From NCBI RefSeq assembly GCF_900188125.1, contig NZ_FZOW01000012.1:154329-218328 (forward strand): 64,000 bases of DNA, given 5' to 3'. The notes below the pieces were generated by a model, which was given only the letters and a program-made list of their open reading frames with translations, searched no databases and was not told the DNA's origin. Below, piece by piece: positions 30,601-42,000 of the stretch. The DNA is from Rhodococcoides kyotonense. Its GTDB lineage: Bacteria; Actinomycetota; Actinomycetes; Mycobacteriales; Mycobacteriaceae. Made by a program: the position numbers and the translations under genes. Within the stretch, counting starts at the first letter, position 1, and every line of letters begins with the position of its first letter.

Positions 30601-32677
30601 CAAGGAAGACGAGGCGGAGACGTTCCTCGCTGCGCTCGCGCAGCTGTACGTCCACGGCCATGCGCTCGACCTCGCGACGCTGTTCGACGACGGCTCCTAT
30701 GCTCCGATCCCGCGTACTGCCTACTTGCGCAAGGAATTCTGGCTCGGTACACGTGTGAGCTCCAGCGGCAGCGGTCGTATCCCTGGCGCGCGGGTTGCGT
30801 TGCCGGACGGCCGCCACGTGTGGGAAGTCGAGGCCTCCGCAGTGGACTCTCTGGATGCCTTGGTGAATGCTGCTGCTGCGCAGGTATTCTCGGGGGTCGC
30901 AGTCGGTGCGTCGGTGACGCATGCGTCGGTTCCTGCTGGCGGCACACTGGTGACGACGCTGGCGTCGCACCTCGGTGGCGCGTCCGTGCAGGTTCACTCG
31001 CACGTCGGTTCGGCGTTCACGCTGGTGCACGAGGCCGTCGTGACGTCGGGTGAGCCGTTGCCGGAACCTGTTGTCGCAGAGGTTCGGTCGAGCTCGCCGC
31101 AGGAGCGGAGCCTGCGGAGTGACCAGAACGGGGTGGAGGAACTGCCCGAGGTTGTGGAGACGTTCGGTGACCGGTGGGACCCCAACGGCACCCAGCGGAT
31201 GGAAGATCGCCTCGCGATCATCGTCGCCGACTCCATGGGATATGCACCCGAGGATCTGCCTCCCGAGATTCCGCTGATCGAGCTGGGCCTCGATTCCTTG
31301 AGCGCAGTGCGCATCAAGAACCGTGTCGAATACGAATTCGACATCCCCACAGTGCAATTGCAGGCTGTGCGCGACGCGAACCTGCTCGAGGTCGAGAAGT
31401 ACCTGCGGTACGCGCTCGACAATCGTGACGAGGTGCAGGCGCTTGCCGACAAGCAGGCTGCGGAAAAGGAGGCCGAAGCGGCTCCTGAGGCGGTCGTCGC
31501 CACCCCGGCAGCCGAAGTTCCGAGTGCCGACTACCAACCGGTGCCCGAGGCTGCGGCTACCGACGTCGGCAACCGTGAGGCATTCGCAGAAGCCGCGGGA
31601 TCGGATGTGCCACCACGCGACAACGCCGAGCGGCTGACGTTCGCGACGTGGGCCGTCGTGACGAAGGAGTCCGCGAAGGGCATCTTCAACACGCTCCCGA
31701 TCCTGGACGACGAGACCGCGGAGAAGCTCGCTGCTCGGTTGACCGAGCGTGCGGGCGGCGAGGTCACGTTCGACGACGTTCTCGATTCCGAGACCATCGA
31801 GCAGCTCGCCGAGAAGGTGCGTCCGCACCTCGAAGACGGTGAGATCGACGGACTGGTGCGCAACCTGCGTCCACGTCCAGAAGGATCCACGGCCACACCG
31901 GTTTTCGCGTTCCATTCGGCCGGTAGCTCGACCGTCGCGTACGAGCCGTTGCTGCGCAAGCTGCCCGCGGGCACGCCGATGTACGGACTCGAACGCGTCG
32001 AAGGGCCCATCTCGGTCCGTGCTGCCGAGTACGTGCCGCTGATCCGTGAGATCCAGCCCGAGGGGCCGTATGTGTTCGTCGGCTGGTCGCTCGGCGGCAT
32101 CCTTGCCTACGAGGTCGCTCGGCAGATGGAAGAGCAGGGCATCGAAGTCGCGTACGTCGGGCTTCTCGACACGGTCATGCCCGGCACCGAGATTCCGGAC
32201 ACTCAGGACGAGGTCCGCAGGCGTTGGGAGCGGTACGCCACGTTCGCGAAGAAGACGTACGACGTCGACTACCCAATTCCGTACGACAAGCTCGTCGAAG
32301 CCGACGACGAAGGCCAGATCCGCATCATCACCGATCTGGTGAAGCTGAGCGGCGCGAAGATCCCGGGCGGCATCATCGAGCATCAGCGGACGTCGTGGCT
32401 CGACAACCGGGCGATCGCGACCGCAGAGCTGAAGCCGTACGGCGGTCACGTGACGCTGTACATGGCCGACAAGTATCACGACGACGCCATCGCGCTCGAA
32501 CCCGCCTATGCCACTCGCGAAGAGCACGGTGGGTGGGGTCCGGTCGTGAAGGACCTCGAGATCGTCTACATCGGAGGCGACCACCTTGCCGTCGTCGACG
32601 AACCGTACATTGGACGAATTGCGGCCCACCTGACGAAAACGCTGAACGAGATCGAGTCAGCAAGAACCGGAGCTTAG
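27656..32677 (+). CDS. pks13: Polyketide synthase Pks13 (mycolic condensase)
   Basis: Performs the final Claisen-type condensation that joins the meromycolyl chain and a carboxylated alpha-chain, then releases the product. Domains in order: N-terminal carrier protein with Ser58 in FGLSSRD; ketosynthase with Cys289 in DTACSSS and His in [12 protein letters not shown] and KTNFGHLES; acyltransferase with Ser766 in [12 protein letters not shown]-terminal carrier protein with Ser1214 in LGLDSLSAV; and thioesterase with Ser1478 in [12 protein letters not shown] and a C-terminal [12 protein letters not shown]is. It has 1673 residues, somewhat shorter than the mycobacterial enzyme of about 1730, the difference probably lying in linkers. 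ATG 27656 is preferred over TTG 27653. A 1762-codon open frame on the opposite strand is a codon-bias shadow. Confidence 0.97.
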   Translation: MADHVNDAEEVTVTSGEGGEMTVAQLRAWLRNWVAEATGQSVDLISDDRPMEEFGLSSRDAVALSGEIEELVGVTLTATVVYQHPTIASLATIIIEGEPEVNDAVDDSFYTHGLQTGDSHDIAIVGVSTRFPGAGTTPEEMWALLSEGRDGITDLPDGRWEEFTSDPAIKAAVDATITKGGYLDDVKTFDAEFFAMSPNEVVNVDPQQRLALELTWEALEHARIPASSVKGSQVGVFIGSSSNDYQLLAVSDPKAHPYALTGTSTAIVANRVSYFYDFRGPSIAVDTACSSSLVAVHQAVRSLRSGESDLALAGGVNMLLAPPITVGFGQTGVLAPDGKIKAFSSDANGMIRSEGGGLVVLKRLEDAKRDGDDILAVIAGSAVNQDGRSNGLLAPSPDAQADALRFAYRDAGIAPSGVDYIEAHGTGTILGDPIEADALGRVVGRGRDADKPALLGSAKTNFGHLESAAGAAGLIKVVLAMQQNRLPASLNFAGPNPYIDFDKAHLKVIPEGAEWPRYTGKAVAGISGFGFGGTNAHVVVREYVADEVSEGFDALSVDPEAVLVEGVSEIVEADPVVEKAAAPDAAPATVVLAVSAALPSRRKRAASDLADWLETEEGSTTPLVDVGRALAKRNHGRSRAVVLASTTAEAITGLRAIAAGKPGPGVFSADSPASNGAVWVFSGFGSQHRKMASRLYRTNTVFASAVDEVDELLIDEAGYSIKEIILDDAQTYEFENSQVAIFVIQIALAATLRAHGAEPTAVIGHSMGEVAAAYVAGGLNLEDAVRIIYARSRLLAEGQDGLGAASQGAMALVEYTPDEVTALTDQYPDVEPCVYAAPTHTTVGGPREQVEALVAQAEAAEKMARVLDVKGAGHTAAVDPLLGELAAELAGIEPGKLRAGVYSSVDKEAHYRAGHEPIHSVDYWTKGMRHPVYFTQAVNVAVGDGHTTYVELAPNPVALMSVAATAWAAGVADSTLIPTLKRKEDEAETFLAALAQLYVHGHALDLATLFDDGSYAPIPRTAYLRKEFWLGTRVSSSGSGRIPGARVALPDGRHVWEVEASAVDSLDALVNAAAAQVFSGVAVGASVTHASVPAGGTLVTTLASHLGGASVQVHSHVGSAFTLVHEAVVTSGEPLPEPVVAEVRSSSPQERSLRSDQNGVEELPEVVETFGDRWDPNGTQRMEDRLAIIVADSMGYAPEDLPPEIPLIELGLDSLSAVRIKNRVEYEFDIPTVQLQAVRDANLLEVEKYLRYALDNRDEVQALADKQAAEKEAEAAPEAVVATPAAEVPSADYQPVPEAAATDVGNREAFAEAAGSDVPPRDNAERLTFATWAVVTKESAKGIFNTLPILDDETAEKLAARLTERAGGEVTFDDVLDSETIEQLAEKVRPHLEDGEIDGLVRNLRPRPEGSTATPVFAFHSAGSSTVAYEPLLRKLPAGTPMYGLERVEGPISVRAAEYVPLIREIQPEGPYVFVGWSLGGILAYEVARQMEEQGIEVAYVGLLDTVMPGTEIPDTQDEVRRRWERYATFAKKTYDVDYPIPYDKLVEADDEGQIRIITDLVKLSGAKIPGGIIEHQRTSWLDNRAIATAELKPYGGHVTLYMADKYHDDAIALEPAYATREEHGGWGPVVKDLEIVYIGGDHLAVVDEPYIGRIAAHLTKTLNEIESARTGA

Positions 32678-32681
32678 AAAC

Positions 32682-34226
32682 TTGACTGGTACCACCGCGG
32701 AAAAGCTGGCCGAGCTACGCGCCAACCTCGAACTTGCCAAGGAACCGGCAGGCGAGATCGGTATCGCCAAGCGAGCGAAGAAGGGCATTCCGAGCGCGCG
32801 TGAGCGCATCGACCTGCTCCTCGATCCCGGCAGCTTCGTCGAGATCGGTGCGCTGGTCAAGGCTCCGAACGACCCGTCTGCTCTGTACAGCGACGGCGTC
32901 GTCACCGGTCACGGAACCGTCGACGGCCGTCCCGTCGCCGTCTTCTCGCATGACCAGACCGTCTTCGGCGGAACCGTCGGCGAGATGTTCGGCCGCAAGG
33001 TCGCCGGGCTCATGGATTTCGCGATCAAGGTGGGTTGCCCGGTCGTCGGCATCAACGATTCCGGCGGCGCGCGCGTGCAGGACGCCGTGACGTCGCTCGC
33101 CTGGTACGCCGAGTTGGGCCGTCGGCACGAGCCGTTGTCGGGAATGTGTCCGCAGATCTCGGTCATCCTCGGCAAGTGCGCTGGCGGTGCCGTCTACGCA
33201 CCGATCAACACCGACATCGTGGTCGCCACCGAAGAGGCGTACATGTTCGTCACCGGACCGGACATCATCAAGTCCGTCACGGGTGAGGACGTCAGCCTCG
33301 ACGAGCTCGGAAGCGCACGCAAGCAGGCGCAGTACGGCAACGTCCACCACGTCGCGCCCGACGAGAAGGCCGCGTTCGACTGGGTGCGCAACTACCTGAG
33401 CTACATGCCGTCGAGCTGCCAGGAAGATCCGCCCGTCGTCAACCCCGGTCTCGAGCCGGAGATCACCGACTCGGATCTGTCACTGGACAAGATCATGCCC
33501 GACGCCGACAACGCCGGGTACGACATGCACGACATCATCCTGCGCCTGTTCGACGACGGTGAGTTCCTCGAACTGTCGTCGGAGATCGCACCGAACGTCA
33601 TCACCGGTCTGACGCGCGTCGACGGTCGGTCCGTCGGTGTCGTCGCCAACCAGCCGATGTACCTGTCCGGTGCGCTCGACGCCGACAGCGCCGACAAAGC
33701 TGCCCGCTTCGTCCGCATCTGCGACGCCTACAACATTCCCCTGGTGTTCCTCGTCGATACGCCCGGATTCCTGCCCGGCGTCGACCAGGAGAAGGTCGGC
33801 GTCATCAAGCGCGGTGGCCGATTCCTGTTCTCGTACATCGAGGCATCGGTTCCGAAGATCACCGTCGTCGTTCGCAAGGCCTACGGCGGCGGTTATGCGG
33901 TGATGGGATGCAAGCAGCTCGGAGCGGACATCAACCTCGCCTGGCCGACGGCCCGCATCGCGGTCATGGGCGCCGAGGGCGCGGTCAACATCATCGGCCG
34001 CAAGCAGCTCGCGGCGGCAGGCGAGAACGCTCCCGCGGTGCGTCAGCAGCTCATCAACTTCTACAACGAGCACGTCGCGACGCCATGGGTCGCCGCCGAG
34101 CGCGGGTACGTCGATGCCGTCATCGAGCCGTCGAGCACTCGCCTCGAGCTCCGCAAGGCGCTCAGAATCCTGAAGGACAAGAAGATCTTCAAGAACCCGC
34201 GGAAGCACAATCTGTTTCCGATCTGA
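32682..34226 (+). CDS. accD4: Acyl-CoA carboxylase beta subunit AccD4
   Basis: Carboxyltransferase subunit that makes the carboxylated long acyl-CoA used by Pks13 as extender. Crotonase-fold features: [18 protein letters not shown] read here as [41 protein letters not shown], and in the C-terminal half [16 protein letters not shown] and [19 protein letters not shown]. It has 514 residues; M. tuberculosis AccD4 has 522. The start TTG 32682 comes 5 nt after the pks13 stop with CGGAGC upstream. It closes the operon; the island of 51-bp repeats begins 14 nt after its stop. Confidence 0.95.
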   Translation: MTGTTAEKLAELRANLELAKEPAGEIGIAKRAKKGIPSARERIDLLLDPGSFVEIGALVKAPNDPSALYSDGVVTGHGTVDGRPVAVFSHDQTVFGGTVGEMFGRKVAGLMDFAIKVGCPVVGINDSGGARVQDAVTSLAWYAELGRRHEPLSGMCPQISVILGKCAGGAVYAPINTDIVVATEEAYMFVTGPDIIKSVTGEDVSLDELGSARKQAQYGNVHHVAPDEKAAFDWVRNYLSYMPSSCQEDPPVVNPGLEPEITDSDLSLDKIMPDADNAGYDMHDIILRLFDDGEFLELSSEIAPNVITGLTRVDGRSVGVVANQPMYLSGALDADSADKAARFVRICDAYNIPLVFLVDTPGFLPGVDQEKVGVIKRGGRFLFSYIEASVPKITVVVRKAYGGGYAVMGCKQLGADINLAWPTARIAVMGAEGAVNIIGRKQLAAAGENAPAVRQQLINFYNEHVATPWVAAERGYVDAVIEPSSTRLELRKALRILKDKKIFKNPRKHNLFPI

Positions 34227-34239
34227 TCGGCCTGTGGTC

Positions 34240-34411
34240 GCTTGAATGGGCGCCCCCTGGTCGCTTGAATGTGCACCCCTGTGATCGCTTGAATGGTCCA
34301 TTCATACGGACAGATAGCTTGGGTGCGACATTCAAGCGGTGGGCGGTCCGGCCTGTGATCGCTTGAATGGTCCATTCATACGGTCAGATAGCTTGGGTGC
34401 GACATTCAAGC
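34240..34411 (+). repeat. 51-bp palindromic repeat (family 1): two full copies and two partial, left end of island
   Basis: Full copies are at 34287-34337 and 34361-34411, separated by a 23-nt spacer. GCTTGAATG fragments are at 34240 and 34263. Each copy begins GCTTGAATGGTCCATTC and ends CATTCAAGC. The ends are inverted repeats, and GAATGGTCCATTC is itself a palindrome around its central base. The 125-bp block 34287-34411 is repeated in inverted orientation at 35526-35650. By hand alignment about 116 of 125 positions agree, and the outer copies are identical. Confidence 0.93.
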
Positions 34412-35356
34412 TGGACCGAGGCGCAAGTTCGGCCGCGGACGCGCGAGCGCACGTTCGTATCCGGCAATCAGGTCAGCGACGACGCCCGCTGGGTCGTCTC
34501 TGATCTGCGATGGCAGGTGAGACACCATTATGGCGCCGGCTTTCTCCATTGCAGCGCGCTTGGCCATGGTGGCGGCGTGGTCGGCAGGACTCAGGTGATG
34601 CGCGAGCGAATCGATCTGCCATCCGAAGCAGACGAGGTCGATCCATCCGTCGGGAATGCAGATCAGTTTCCCGTCGGGGCCGAGTACGGGTCGATTGTGG
34701 ACCATCTTCGGTAGATCCGTTGTGGCATAGAGTTTCTGTGCTTGGGCTTCCGCGACGGAGTGTGCGTCGTCGGCGAGGTCGCGCACCGCCATCCGGGCGA
34801 CAGCTCCGTATTGCCGTGGCCCTTCCGTGAGCTCACGAACGAGGTCGCCGAGTTCGACGGATCCGCGTTGAATCGCCTGAGCGAACAAGTGGGTGCATCG
34901 GGTGGACGAGTGCATCGATCGTGCTGCGTCAGCGAGCGCACGGACCAGGGGCGCCACTCGCAGCTGTCCCCGCCGTTGCATTTCCGGCATGCGGGTCGTT
35001 CGTTCGACCCGAACGAAGGAAGTCGATGCTCGACGCATCGTCGACGGAACGAGAATGTGAACGTCGCCGCCGACGCGGTCGAAGCCATGCTGCTGCACCG
35101 CGGCGCCACCGGTGAGCGCACTGTGCTCACCTCCGTACAGAAGTGCAGCTGTCTGTTGCTGAAGCGCAGACGGGTTGCCGTTCTGCAGTAGGACGATTCC
35201 AGGTAATATTCGACGCCATTTGCCGTCGTCGGCTGTCCTCGCGGTGATCGATCCATCGGAAACACCGCACTGCCGCAATGCCTTTCGGGTGATCACCCCG
35301 TTCACCGACGCTGCGTTCAGTATTTCGCGCTCTGTTGCCCATTTGCCACGTTTCAT
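34406..35356 (-). CDS. AbiEi-like / nuclease-fold-like hypothetical protein within repeat-bounded island
   Basis: A 316-residue cytosolic protein. The N-terminal winged-helix-like part (GVITRKALRQCGVSDGSITA, WRRILPGIVLL, ALTGGAAVQQHGFDRVGGDV) resembles the AbiEi-type antitoxin or transcriptional-regulator domain common in actinobacteria. The C-terminal part (IPDGWIDLVCFGWQIDSLAHH, then SPADHAATMAKRAAMEKAG) resembles the PD-(D/E)xK-like DUF559 region often fused to it. No adjacent nucleotidyltransferase toxin is visible, so a toxin-antitoxin role is not supported. Third-position GC looks lower than in its neighbours, suggesting transfer. Its TGA stop lies inside a 51-bp repeat copy. ATG 35356 is used; the frame stays open into the opposite repeat block. 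Confidence 0.75.
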   Translation of the reverse strand: MKRGKWATEREILNAASVNGVITRKALRQCGVSDGSITARTADDGKWRRILPGIVLLQNGNPSALQQQTAALLYGGEHSALTGGAAVQQHGFDRVGGDVHILVPSTMRRASTSFVRVERTTRMPEMQRRGQLRVAPLVRALADAARSMHSSTRCTHLFAQAIQRGSVELGDLVRELTEGPRQYGAVARMAVRDLADDAHSVAEAQAQKLYATTDLPKMVHNRPVLGPDGKLICIPDGWIDLVCFGWQIDSLAHHLSPADHAATMAKRAAMEKAGAIMVSHLPSQIRDDPAGVVADLIAGYERALARPRPNLRLGPA

Positions 35357-35525
35357 GCACCGGACAGTGGCACGTCCGCGCACCGTCGCAGCTCGCGTGA
35401 CCAGCCAGTATGCAGACCCTGTGGATGACTGCCGACGCTGTGGACAATGTGCCCGATTCGGGTACCGGCGGAGTCGAGGTTGTCGGGGACGTCTGCTAGG
35501 GGCTCGACCGGCCCAACTGCCCACC

Positions 35526-35650
35526 GCTTGAATGTCACCCACACGCTATCTGTTCGTATGAATGGACCATTCAAGCGATCACCGGCCCAACCGCCCACCG
35601 CTTGAATGTCGCACCCAAGCTATCTGTCCGTATGAATGGACCATTCAAGC
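35526..35650 (-). repeat. 51-bp palindromic repeat (family 1): two inverted copies, right end of island
   Basis: Copies at 35526-35576 and 35600-35650 run in the opposite orientation to those at 34287-34411, with a 23-nt spacer matching the other side at 20 of 23 positions. The outer copies on the two sides (34287-34337 and 35600-35650) are identical over 51 bp by hand comparison. The block ends 2 nt before the end of the embB-like gene. The rest of 35357-35525 holds no gene I can support. Confidence 0.93.
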
Positions 35651-35652
35651 GA

Positions 35653-38600
35653 TCACCGGTCGAACACCCTCAAATTCCCCGGCGTCCAGAGGCCCGACCT
35701 GGTGACCTCCGAGGTCTCCACGGTCGCGGGGACGGCCTGGGGGTAGTAGGCGTCGTAGCGCTCGAGGGAGCCCCAGTCGCGGGCCCAGTCACGGTCGAGG
35801 TAGGTGGGCACGGTGACGGGCTGGGCGAGGAGTTCGCTCCAGCCGAGTGGGCCACCGTTGTCGCCGGACTGCCAGGTGTCCGTGGAGCTGACTGCCAAAG
35901 GACGGTCCGGGAGGATGCGGTAACCCGGCACCTCGGCGACGCCGTACTCGTGGTCGAACGGCCGCTGGCACGGGAACTGAAGACCGACAGCCCAGTCGAG
36001 CAACACAGGCTGTTCGCTGCCGATTACGGAGTTCAGTGTTTCGAGCTGCGGGACGCGCGGGGGTGTGAACGCGAACCACTGATCACCGGTCAGGTTGGGG
36101 TCGTTGGCGACGACGCGGACGGCGTCGGCGTCACCCGGTAGGTCGGCGATCGGGATCCGCAGGTTGCGCCACGACGGTGCGGGCCCGATGTCGCGGGGCA
36201 GGTAGGTGCCCTTGACGTCGACGGTGCCGTCGGGTTGGCGTGTGCCGTACTCGACGAGCAAGGACTGGCCGTACGTCATGGCGCCGGTGTCGTCGTAGGA
36301 CAGGATGCGGCCAGCTGCCGAGATGACGATCAGCGGTGCGGAGTCCGAACGTTCCGGCAGCGCATACCAACTCGACGTCGCAGACGCGGGCTCCTGGATG
36401 CCCGGCTGGTAGGAGCCGAGCACGGGCGTCGTTGCCGGGTCGAGTCCGAACGGCAGTGCAGCGGTGGAGCCGTTGACGCCGCGGGCGCCGATGCCGCCTC
36501 CCGTACCGGAGCTCTGGCCTTCCTCGAACGCGGGTCCGACGCTCTGCTGGTCGGTATTTCCCTGTCCTGGTTTGACTTCCACGGCGTCGGCGCTGAGGTC
36601 GGTCGGTACACCGTTGGGGGTGAAGTTCGACGGGCTCTCGCCGCCGAGAGGCCCGGTCTCGGGATCGAACTCTGCCGGAATCGGTTCGAGTACACCGGAA
36701 TTGGCATCGGACTCGACCAGAACGTCGTTCGCGAGGCCGCATGTGTTGCCGGTCAGTGCCTGAATGTTCGACCGCGCAAGGGAATACGCCGGATACTGCG
36801 ATACCGCGCCCTTGACCAGCGACAGCACTTCGAACAGAACCATGAGTCCGGCGATGACGGTCAGTGGTGCAGCGGCGAATTTCTTGATCCGTCTGCCGCG
36901 TTCGGTACCTGCCCTCGGCTGTGGCGGTGCGTATCCCTCACGGAGGTACTGCCACGCGGCGAGCGCGAGTGCGAGACCGAAGAGTACGAGGAACAGTGTG
37001 TTGGACTGGTTTCCGCTCAGCGAGACCGTCTTGTCGAACCACGGCACACCGTAGCTGGAGACGTACCACCAACCGTTGATGCCCGAGAACGACAGTGCCA
37101 GAACGAACATCAGGCCAGCGAGGAAGATCGTCCGGTTACGACGCGACCGCAGTGCACTCGCCGACACTGCGACTGCCGTCAGTGCGGCGAGGCTGCCTGC
37201 GATGCCCGCGTACGACCCGAAGTGGTGCGTCCACTTGGTCGGGTTGAACATCATGAAGAAGATCGTTCCGAAGACGACGCCGATCAGACGCCATGCCGGG
37301 CCGTTGGAGATGCCGGGAACTCGACGACGACGCAGCAGCACGAACAGCGTCGTGAACAGGCACAGCAACATCGTCAGGAATGCGAATCGTCGGGCGACGG
37401 ACCCGTCGACGGTCTGAACGAACAGGTAGTAGTAACGCAGGAAATCCTGGTACCACGCCTCGCTCGGGCCGATGGCGGTTCGCACACGCGTCGACTCCAT
37501 GACCGTCGCGAAGGTCTGGTCGGCGAACACGACGACGAGTACGAGGAAGCCGGCAGCGGCGAGCGGCGCCAGCAGCGGCAGCGTTCCGACGAGACGGTGA
37601 CGACGCACGACGATGCGGGCCATCGGGCGTGCACCCGCGAGCAGCGCAGCCACACACATCAGTCCCGTGGGCGCGGACGCCAGCGTGAACGCGCCGATCA
37701 GGAAGGCCGTGGCGGCGGGGAGCAGTCGTCCGGTCGCGATGGCACGTTCGATCGAGCACCACGTCAGCAGCGCGCCGACTGCGACGATGGGCTCGGGGCG
37801 CAGGCCGTTGTTGTAGGGCAACCAGAACGCGAGGAACACCAGGCCGCCGGTCCACAACGCGACATTGGACTTGCGTACCGCACGGCCGAGTCGCGGGACG
37901 ACCTCGCGGCTGATGACCATCCAGCACAGGACACCCGCGATCAGCGCGGGCAGTCGCATCCAGGGGCTCGCCGTGGAGATCTTCGCGAACACCGCGAGCA
38001 CGTCGTAGTACCAGCCGAACGGGGCTTCGGGGACGCCGAACCAGCGGAAGTAGTTGGCCATGTAGCCGGATTGATCGGCCGCGCGAGCCATCGTGAGGAG
38101 ATAGCCGTCGTCGGAGGTGTTGGCGCCGACGAAGTGCCAGCCGACGAGCGCACCGAGGACGGTGACGTCGACGCCGGTGAACTTCCACCAGTGCGACGGG
38201 AAGAATCGGCGGTGGCCGCGACCGTCGATGCCGTCGAGGCGCCCGAGCGCGACCATCGCGAGGATGGTGCACAGGACGGCGACGAACATCGCGAGTAGTT
38301 TCAGGATCGTCGGGCTCGACGAGAAGCGCGAGTCGACGTCGATGGTGACGGACAGGCCCGCCGGAGCCGCGCCCTGCAGGTCGGTGAACACGCCGACGAC
38401 CTGAGGCCGCAGGTCACCGTCGAGACGCCCGGTGCGGGGGTTGCCCGCGTCGTCGGACAGGCCGGTGAACTCGGCGGTGGTGGAGTCGATGTCCGAGCTG
38501 ATCTCGATGGACCCGCACGCTGCGCCCTGGACGTCACCGCGCGGCGCCGACGCGACGACGACGTTGCGGTCGAGGACGTCGACAGAGCCTTCGCTGACGC

Positions 38601-38964
38601 GGACGAACAGGCTGTTGAGAGCGGCGCCGTCGCCCTGAGCCGGGGCGGTCGCGAGCAGCAATCCGCCTTCCGGGGGCAGCTGCGCGACCGCGCTACACGG
38701 AATGCTTGCGCTGAAGTCGAGCGGCGCCTGCGACACGAGGGGTGCGTCGATGTCCTCGATCGAGCCGTTCTGCGGCCACGAGATGGTCGACGTCGTCTGT
38801 ACGACGGGTAGGAACGGCGTCAGGATCGCCAGGAACGCACCCAGCAGGCCGGTGATGATCGCGACCAGGCGCGTCGTACGCACCTGGGAGCGCAAATCGA
38901 CCGCTGAACCCTTCTTCGATGGAACAGAGGGCACGGCGGATGAATCTGTCACGGCGTCGGGCAC
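35653..38964 (-). CDS. embB: Arabinosyltransferase, Emb family (EmbB-like)
   Basis: Large GT-C membrane enzyme polymerizing arabinofuranose from decaprenylphosphoryl-arabinose in arabinogalactan and/or lipoarabinomannan; the family is the ethambutol target. Features: VGANTSDDGYLLTMARAADQ (catalytic Asp-Asp loop), NYFRWFGVPEAPFGWYYDVL, NPTKWTHHFGSYAG and a C-terminal carbohydrate-binding module ending RDWARDWGSLERYDAYY and SGLWTPGN. About 15 membrane segments. GTG 38964 gives 1103 residues and lies 8 nt after a TAACAT hexamer; the longer frame from 39003 would add a Cys/His stretch (PSCHARITSS) with no family match. The EmbB rather than EmbC label rests on remembered stretches such as VVRRHRLVGTLPLLAP and is tentative. 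Confidence 0.9.
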   Translation of the reverse strand: MPDAVTDSSAVPSVPSKKGSAVDLRSQVRTTRLVAIITGLLGAFLAILTPFLPVVQTTSTISWPQNGSIEDIDAPLVSQAPLDFSASIPCSAVAQLPPEGGLLLATAPAQGDGAALNSLFVRVSEGSVDVLDRNVVVASAPRGDVQGAACGSIEISSDIDSTTAEFTGLSDDAGNPRTGRLDGDLRPQVVGVFTDLQGAAPAGLSVTIDVDSRFSSSPTILKLLAMFVAVLCTILAMVALGRLDGIDGRGHRRFFPSHWWKFTGVDVTVLGALVGWHFVGANTSDDGYLLTMARAADQSGYMANYFRWFGVPEAPFGWYYDVLAVFAKISTASPWMRLPALIAGVLCWMVISREVVPRLGRAVRKSNVALWTGGLVFLAFWLPYNNGLRPEPIVAVGALLTWCSIERAIATGRLLPAATAFLIGAFTLASAPTGLMCVAALLAGARPMARIVVRRHRLVGTLPLLAPLAAAGFLVLVVVFADQTFATVMESTRVRTAIGPSEAWYQDFLRYYYLFVQTVDGSVARRFAFLTMLLCLFTTLFVLLRRRRVPGISNGPAWRLIGVVFGTIFFMMFNPTKWTHHFGSYAGIAGSLAALTAVAVSASALRSRRNRTIFLAGLMFVLALSFSGINGWWYVSSYGVPWFDKTVSLSGNQSNTLFLVLFGLALALAAWQYLREGYAPPQPRAGTERGRRIKKFAAAPLTVIAGLMVLFEVLSLVKGAVSQYPAYSLARSNIQALTGNTCGLANDVLVESDANSGVLEPIPAEFDPETGPLGGESPSNFTPNGVPTDLSADAVEVKPGQGNTDQQSVGPAFEEGQSSGTGGGIGARGVNGSTAALPFGLDPATTPVLGSYQPGIQEPASATSSWYALPERSDSAPLIVISAAGRILSYDDTGAMTYGQSLLVEYGTRQPDGTVDVKGTYLPRDIGPAPSWRNLRIPIADLPGDADAVRVVANDPNLTGDQWFAFTPPRVPQLETLNSVIGSEQPVLLDWAVGLQFPCQRPFDHEYGVAEVPGYRILPDRPLAVSSTDTWQSGDNGGPLGWSELLAQPVTVPTYLDRDWARDWGSLERYDAYYPQAVPATVETSEVTRSGLWTPGNLRVFDR

Positions 38965-38972
38965 GATTGACG

Positions 38973-38978
38973 ATGTTA
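38973..38978 (-). promoter_or_regulatory. Predicted -10 (TAACAT) for leaderless embB-like gene
   Basis: On the minus strand TAACAT ends 8 nt before GTG 38964. No ribosome-binding site precedes that GTG. This sets the start used here and implies the gene can be transcribed apart from the upstream emb gene. Confidence 0.5.
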
Positions 38979-39051
38979 TGCGAGCGTGACAAGAAGGGCA
39001 CACACGCCTGGTCCAGACCGGCGGCCTGGACCAGACGTCGAAACCGGGTGA

Positions 39052-42000
39052 TCAGTTGTTTTTGATCGGTCCTGGGCTGAACAAGCCGGATCGCGTCGCG
39101 TCGGTCACCGTCACCGTCGCAGGTGTGGCGGCCGAATCGAGTGGGGAGTATCTCTCGATCGAGCCCCAGTCGCGGTCGTAGTCGTCCTTCAGATACGACG
39201 GCAGTGTCTGTGCCCCGAGCAGCTGTTCGGTCCAGCCGAGCGGTCCGCCGCCGATCCAGTCCTGCCACGCGTTGGTGGCTTCGGCGCCGGTGCGATCGGG
39301 GAGGATGCGGTATTCGGGAACCTCGGCGACGCCGTAGCGGTGATCGAACGGCCGCTGGCACGGGAATGCGAGTCCGACGGCCCAGTCGAGCAGGACGGGT
39401 GCGTCCGAGCCGACGACGTCGTTGAGCGACTGCGTCTGCGGGACACGTGGGGGAGTGATCGCGGCCCACTGGTTGCTGGCGGTGTCGGAGTCGTCGACGA
39501 CGATGCGGATCGCGTCGGCCTCGGCGGGCAGGTCCGACAGCGGCACCCGCAGGTTGCGCCACGACGGCGCAGGACCGATGTCCGACGGTACGACGCGGCC
39601 AAGCGCTCGCACGTCCGAACCGTCGCGCACGCCGTATTCGACCTCGACGCTCGTGCCGGAGGTGACGATGCCGTCGGAGTCGACCGATCTGATGCGTCCT
39701 GCGGCGGCGATGGTGACGAGGTCGCCGTCGCCCGGGAGGCCGTACCAGTCCGTCGTCAGCGACGCGGGTTCCGAGGCCCCGAAACTACCGAGGACAGGGG
39801 TCGACGCCGGATCGAGTCCGAACGGCAGCGACACGGTGCTTCCGTTGATGCCTGCGTTGTCCTCGGTGCCGCCGGATGTGCCGGAGTTGTTGGTCGAGAC
39901 GGTGGTGCTGCCGTCGGTCGGCGCAACGGAATTGGCGCCGCCCTGGGTCGATTCCTCGGCGTCTGCGGTCAGGTCGGATGCGACGCCGTTGGGTGTGAAC
40001 CCTGTGTTGCCGCCAGCGGCCAGGGGATCGCTGCTGTTCGAAAGTGGCTGTAGCACTGATGCATTCGGATTCGTTTCGACGAGTACATCGTTCGCGAGAC
40101 CGCATGAATTGCCGGTCAGCGAATCGATGTTGGATCGCGCGATCGAGTACGCCGGGTACTGCGCGACGGCCCCCTTGAGCAAGGACAGCACCTCGAACAG
40201 CACGACACCACCGGCGACGACGGTCAGCGCGGACGGCGAGAATCTACGACGCTTCGTTGTCGGCGGCTTCGCGTACGGCATCCGAATGTGTTGGTACGCA
40301 GCGTAGATGAGAGTGAGGACGGTGAGCCCGAGGAACAGCGTCGAGAAGCCCTTGCCGAGGAGCTGCGGCGGCTTGTCGAACCACGGGATGCCGTAACTCG
40401 AGACGTACCACCACCCGTTGGAGCTGGTGAAAGCCAGTGCGGTCAGGAACAGGACAGCGGCGGTGAACAGCGTTCGGTTGCGCGGCGACTTGATGGTCGC
40501 GGCAGTGACCGCGACCGCGGCAAGGGCGGCAACGGATCCGGCGAGTCCCGCGTAGACGCCGAAGTGGTGAGTCCATTTGGTCGGGGTGAACATCATCAGC
40601 GCGATCGACCCGATCACGATCCCGAGAATGCGACGCGACGGCCCGATCGCGGTGCCGGGGATGCGTCCGTTCTTGCGGAGCATGACGAGAATCGCGACGC
40701 CGACGCACAGCAGCATGACGAAGACACCGAACCGTCGGGCGAGCGAACCGTCGGGCGAGATGGTCATCAGCGCATCCCAGCGCACCCGCTCGTCGAACCA
40801 CGCGACGTTCGGGCCGACGGCCGAGCGCACACGCGTCGCCTCGAGCACCGTCGACACTGTCTGGTCGGCGAAGATCGCGATGAGAACTGCGGTGCCCGAC
40901 GCCAACAGCGGCGCGACCAGGCCCGAGAAGCCGACGAGTTTCGCCCGTCGAATCAGAATCTGCACGAGCGGCCGTGCCCCGGCCAGGAGCGCAGCGATAC
41001 AGATGAGGCCGGTCGGTCCGGCAGCGAGTGAGAACGCGGCGATCAACAAGGCGACAGCCGCGGGCAGCAGTCGACCGGTCGCGATGGCACGTTCGATGGA
41101 ACACCACGTCAACAGCGCGCCGAGTGCGATGACCGGCTCCGGACGCAGGCCGTTGTCATAAGGCAGCCAGAACGCCAGGAACACGAGGCCCGCTGTCCAC
41201 AGCGCGACGCGGCTGCGGAACACTGCCTGGCCGAGCCGCGGAATGACCTCGCGACTGATGACCATCCAGCACAGAATCCCGGCGATGAGTGCAGGCAGAC
41301 GCATCCAGACGCTGGCCGTCGACACCTTCGCGAAGGCGGCGAGCATGTCGTAGTACGGCATGCCGAACGGCGCTTCGGGAACGCCGAACCATCGGAAGTA
41401 GTTGGCCATGTACCCCGCGTGCTCGGATACGCGGGCCATGTTGAGCAGATAACCGTCGTCGGAGGTGTTGGCGCCGATGATGTGCCACAGAAGAAGAGTC
41501 CCGACGACGATCGCGTCGACTCCGGTCAGTTTCCACCAGCGGGACGGAAGGAAACCGCGTGCGCGACGGCCGTCGACCCCGTCGAGGCGATGTAGCGCGA
41601 CGAGCGAGATGACGACGGCGATGACACCGACGATCATCGCGAGCAACTTGAACAGCGTCGGGCTCGACGAGAAGCGTGAGTCGATGTCGGCGGTGACGTT
41701 CAATCCAGGAACGTTCTGCTGCAGATCGGTGAAGATGCCGACCATCTGTGGTCTGCTGTCGCCGTCGCTGGTGGTGGTCTCGCCGTTCACCGTCACCGCC
41801 GTGCGCGACGAGTCGGAGTCGATCGTCACCTCGCACCCGTCGGCCGCCGGTGCTTCGGCGAGCACCTCGTCGCGCAGCACCACCCGCAGGGTCTGCTCGT
41901 CGTTCACCTCGACGACGAGGCCGCGGCTCGTCCTGTCGGGGGCGCCGGACGGCAGCGTCGAGACGAGCGTTCCTGGTGTGCTCGTGCACGGGACCGTCGC

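Noticed and set aside
27341..32629. A 1762-codon open frame antisense to pks13
   Set aside because: It is the codon-bias shadow of a high-GC gene. Its translation is rich in Arg, Asp, Val and Gly without any domain, whereas the plus strand gives a complete Pks13 with all active-site motifs.
34406..35356. Reading the AbiEi-like gene as a complete toxin-antitoxin pair
   Set aside because: No AbiEii-type nucleotidyltransferase or other second gene lies within the repeat-bounded island. Only the resemblance of the N-terminal domain supports the family name.
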